Source of the DNA: Terana coerulea
Taxonomy: Eukaryota > Basidiomycota > Agaricomycetes > Polyporales > Phanerochaetaceae
DNA length: 33,622 nt
Assembly: GCA_024811115.1 (NCBI GenBank)
Contig: JAKOGH010000827.1
Location: 1-33,622 of the forward strand
Direction: 5' to 3'
Shown here: positions 30,904 to 33,622 of the stretch, piece by piece
Layout: each line of letters starts with the position of its first letter
Numbering within the stretch: position 1 is the stretch's first letter
Made by a program: the position numbers and the translations under genes
The notes under the pieces: model-generated
What the model saw: the letters and a program-made list of their open reading frames with translations, nothing else
Told to the model about the DNA's origin: nothing
The model's database searches: none

Positions 30904-31201
30904 TCATCAAGAAATTACCAAATTAGGAGGCTCAGCGGCTCACTCGGACAAGTCCGAGAAGTAAGCGCCCAAGCGCCGGTCTCATGTTTCGTGCCCCCAG
31001 CACCTTATATACCTCCTAGCCTCTCAGAAGATACCATTTCCAGCTCTATGAAGGCGATAATGTACACTGACACGCGCAGAACGGCCAAATTCACTGATTC
31101 TAGTTTTCGGAGGCGGCGTGATGCGCCATCAAACTCGCATCAAGCGCTTGATCTTCGGACTCGAACTCGTGCAATAAGCCTGACCCTGCTCGGCAACCGT
31201 A
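30904..31201 (-). repeat. Right arm of a 298-bp inverted repeat
   Basis: The partner of 30327-30624, separated from it by 279 bp of AT-rich spacer. The outer limit is sharp: TACGG ends both arms, with GAGG immediately outside on both sides (30323-30326 and 31202-31205). Confidence 0.85.
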
Positions 31202-31205
31202 GAGG

Positions 31206-31588
31206 TCTCTGTGGCCTGCTGTAGGCAGTTACGAGCGTGGTTGCAGGCAAGGCAAACTTCCATCTGGGATGAGCTTGCGGAGACGTTTCATCTTCCCTAG
31301 AAAGTGAGTTAAATATACCAAGGGTTTGTCAAGAGGTGCTTATCACGGTGGTTATCATATCATAGCATACATTAAGATAATAGGATCTGGCAGGCAGTGG
31401 ATGCTACAGCCTTGATACTTACTCAAGTATTTCCGCGATGCATCATAGCGTGGGAGAGTAGCTACAGTGATCTACATTGCTTGTAACACATTCAACATAC
31501 TGCCTTTTTCTCATCACACTATGTAGATTTGAGACCTCTATTCCCAGTATCGCAGCAAAGTGGCACTGACCACGCATGATCGCTTGAC
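31206..31588. other. Spacer, no gene seen
   Basis: About 380 bp of AT-richer DNA between the inverted repeat and the 3' end of the next minus-strand gene. No supported feature. Confidence 0.5.
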
Positions 31589-32635
31589 TCACACACCTAA
31601 CATAGACTGGCATTCACTGTACGCCGCGTTCTCCTCTCCGGGCTCAGTCCACAGGAACTCCTGATTGTTCCACCCGAGCGTGAGCAGCCCGTGGTCGAGC
31701 ACGCCGTCGCCGTCCGTGAAGTCCGCGCATGCGGCGATCGCCTGTGAGTCGCCGATCATCCAGCCGCCGGCGTTCGCGGCGAAGAACGACGTGCCGTCGG
31801 ACGTGCTGCCGAACGAGTCGTACGGGCCCTCGTTGTTGCTCAGCCAGCTGAAGTCCGCCACGAACCCTCCGTCGTTGTCCGGGTCGGACTGGCGCTTGAC
31901 GGGGCCGTTCGACGTCTCGTTCCAGAACGGAACGTTCCTGCATGGCGAGGTTCACAGTCAGCAATTGGTTACAGGAGTGAGCACGAAGCACCGCGTACCT
32001 TGCGCGCAGGCGATTGATACCACCGTCGTTGATGAACTCGACGGTGTGGTTGAGATTGTCCGTGTGGATGTGCCCGACGTAGTGCCACACGCCGGGTTCG
32101 AGCTCGGTAGAGAGCCTGTGTATGAGGGTCTTGTCTGGCGTAGGGGGAAGAACGAAATACGGGTTCGGCACGTCTTCAGTGTCTGCCCTGTCTTGGAATA
32201 GCCATGCGGCGAAGAAGAAGCTGAACACGGAATAGATGGCGCCGATACCGCATGTGAGCGGGTTACCGAGGGCGCAAGCGGCGGTGGCAACGGCTGCATA
32301 TAGATAGGTAAGTGAATAATTTCAGTAAATCGTCGATTGTAATTACCGCCGTTCTGGACAACCAAGGCCATAAGCAGATTCTGGTCTAAGTGCCGGTGAG
32401 TATGACGCAGCTCGTAGAGTCAAAAATGGGTCATACTGACTATTGTTAAACGTCCATCCCACGCGTCGGACGAGCTCGACGTCATGCGGAGCCATGAGAG
32501 CAGCGTCGCTAGCGGAAAACACGACCTTCAAAGGAGCGACGTCTCGGGTAGAGGCATCTAGGCTACCGATGGACAGGGCGTACGCGCAAGTCGCGACGAG
32601 GGAGGCGAGCACAATGTGAGAGGACCGAAGCGCAT
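31589..32635 (-). CDS. Secreted or membrane protein of unknown family
   Basis: Four minus-strand exons: 32635-32441, 32385-32347, 32293-31999 and 31937-31589; introns are 53-61 bp. The product is about 292 residues. The start has a signal-like stretch (HIVLASLVATCAYALSIG), then a region with ALMAPHDVELVRRVGWTFNN. A strong hydrophobic helix follows (CGIGAIYSVFSFFFAAWLF), and then a soluble part with GVWHYVGHIHTDNLNHTVEF, FVADFSWLSNNEGPYDSFGS and AACADFTDGDGVLDHGLLTL. I do not recognise the family. The ATG at 32635, about 45 bp after a TATA-like box, opens MRFG and needs one extra base in the next codons (GG at 32625-32626) to join the signal frame; all later exons keep phase. No catalytic motif is evident. 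Confidence 0.75.
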
Positions 32636-32677
32636 TGTAAAGTTAATGCGTTGGGTTGCTGAGGCTGCGTTCAGCTG

Positions 32678-32685
32678 TATTTATG
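32678..32685 (-). promoter_or_regulatory. TATA-like box of the unknown secreted-protein gene
   Basis: Minus-strand CATAAATA lies 43-50 bp before the ATG at 32635 and supports that start. Confidence 0.5.
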
Positions 32686-32855
32686 TGCAATTGCGTGCGC
32701 TTGTCAATGCTTTTAGGATCATTTTATCGCTTGTCGGGCACACAGGCGCACGAAAGGCGATGCCGAACTATGAGTGAGAGGTCAGCAGGGAATGAGTAGT
32801 CAGCCTTTCAGCCGCCAAATGGCGAGCGTCTAGTGAATTATAAGCGTCAAGACAT

Positions 32856-33251
32856 TCAGCGGAGAGATCTCTGCCCCGCAAGGTATCTGTGTGGCGCCTT
32901 TTGGGTAAGCTGAAATATAAGCCAAGATAGCAGTGTGAAGATGCAACTCATTCCATTATTGAAGGGAGCTTACCTCCATTAACAGCTCAGCGACCGCCAT
33001 ACGATCCGAACGATGTGCGCTGAGGCCCTTGCGGTAATGATTTCCGCCGACTATAGCTTTTGAAGACGTGCCTGCAGAAGAAAAGATAAAAGCCTGATAA
33101 GCTTGGTGGTTGCTTGCATACAGTAGTAAACGCGGGGCAAGACCTTACCGAGGAGTATTTTGGCTATCACTGATGACCGCTGGAAGCGCAGCATGATCGT
33201 CTCACGGGCGCCGTGTATGTCGTTAGAGTCTCCTCGGGTCCGAGGCGGCAT
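32856..33251 (-). CDS. Small three-exon gene of unknown function
   Basis: Minus-strand exons 33251-33149, 33071-32974 and 32909-32856, giving 84 residues. The introns are well formed: GTAAGG with a pyrimidine-rich TCTTTTCTTCTGCAG end (77 bp), and GTAAGC with ATATTTCAG (64 bp). The spliced frame stays open through both joins, which chance would rarely allow. The peptide is basic and soluble (segments ETIMLRFQRSSVIAKILLG, KAIVGGNHYRKGLSAHRSDR, MAVAELLMELTQKAPHRYLA). I do not recognise it. It may be a mitochondrial or ribosome-associated small protein, judging only from charge and size, or the end of a larger gene cut by a wrong start. It lies 171 bp upstream of the preceding minus-strand gene's TATA box. 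Confidence 0.5.
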
Positions 33252-33622
33252 TGCTTAAATGACTCTACCTCCGTGCTTGATGCTACTGTGAATCTTGAAT
33301 GAGTCTAACCGCTCTGCGCGATGTCGTAATCAGGGGCGTGTTGTGTAGCCACGTCAGCACACATTGAGAGGTGATGACCATCACGATCTACATTTCGTCA
33401 CGTCCGTATAACCCGAGGCCATCATAGCTCACCTGAGCGAGCGCTTTGTGCGGGGCATATTACGCCGCAAACGCGGTCAGCCGCAGGCACCCAGCGTTTC
33501 GAGAAGTCAGACGCAAGTCAATGGCCGGGCATCAGCCTCGGAGGACCACTGAGCTTCCGAGAATTTCAATGCATGAAGGAACGTTGCCACTCCAGCGGTA
33601 AGGCAACCGGCTGGAGTACTTG
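33252..33622. other. Window end, no gene seen
   Basis: A 371-bp stretch upstream of the small gene. No reading frame or repeat that I can support. Confidence 0.45.

Larger units (their letters stand above)
30327..31201. mobile_element. Foldback element or head-out SINE-like pair
   Basis: The 875-bp palindromic unit as a whole. Outer TA dinucleotides followed by GAGG on both flanks could be a 2-bp (TA) or 4-bp target duplication. The tRNA-like outer ends suggest that each arm could be a tRNA-derived SINE. A tail-to-tail pair with identical arms would be unusual, so a foldback transposon or an inverted duplication is equally possible. There is no coding capacity beyond chance frames. Confidence 0.55.

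Noticed and set aside
30292..31224. Two proteins of 114 and 124 residues with the same sequence on opposite strands
   Set aside because: They are the two arms of the inverted repeat read in mirror frames; identity comes from the DNA palindrome, not from coding conservation.

Overview
The window is nuclear DNA from a filamentous basidiomycete, most likely an Agaricomycete. The evidence is the abundance of 50-80 bp GT-AG introns (with a few longer ones), coding exons richer in GC than their surroundings, TATA boxes 50-100 bp before start codons, and gene families typical of that group (F-box/LRR-like arrays, BTB/POZ proteins, SRPBCC proteins, a basidiomycete-type gpd gene). I spliced the genes by hand from frame continuity, GT/AG signals and comparison between paralogs inside the window.

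Layout. 1-7.1 kb: a duplicated accessory region with decayed F-box genes (468-2203, a 3' fragment at 2389-2726, and 6189-7141). They are interleaved with two tandem surface-protein genes (3253-4163, membrane anchored; 4914-5495, without the anchor). A repeated block of about 100-170 bp lies upstream of the units, and a fourth copy lies upstream of a third decayed F-box gene at 21.2-22.9 kb. 7.9-13.5 kb, minus strand: a YPD1-type histidine phosphotransfer gene and two tandem aldo/keto reductases. 14.0-14.7 kb: a short non-autonomous DNA transposon with 111-bp inverted ends and a 9-bp target duplication. 15.5-18.2 kb: three SRPBCC (START/cyclase-fold) paralogs, each with a 12-nt microexon at the same place. 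18.6-20.6 kb: a BAG-domain protein with an IQ motif. 23.9-25.1 kb: a four-helix membrane protein. 26.9-28.2 kb: glyceraldehyde-3-phosphate dehydrogenase with a 5-nt microexon. 28.4-31.2 kb: a second inverted-end element, a broken BTB gene, and a 298-bp inverted repeat of near-perfect identity whose ends look like a tRNA promoter. 31.6-33.3 kb: a secreted or membrane protein of unknown family and a small three-exon gene.

Function. Core functions present are glycolysis (gpd), osmotic/oxidative phosphorelay (ypd1) and co-chaperone activity (BAG). The AKR and SRPBCC genes could act on small molecules, but I see no polyketide or terpene synthase, so I do not call a biosynthetic cluster.

Caution on frames. 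Five otherwise intact genes (gpd, ypd1, the second AKR, the first surface-protein gene and the secreted protein) each become open from end to end if exactly one base is added, in at least three cases within a C/G homopolymer. This looks more like base-call or assembly error than gene death. The F-box copies are different: they carry in-frame stops and a 740-bp deletion, so they really are decayed.
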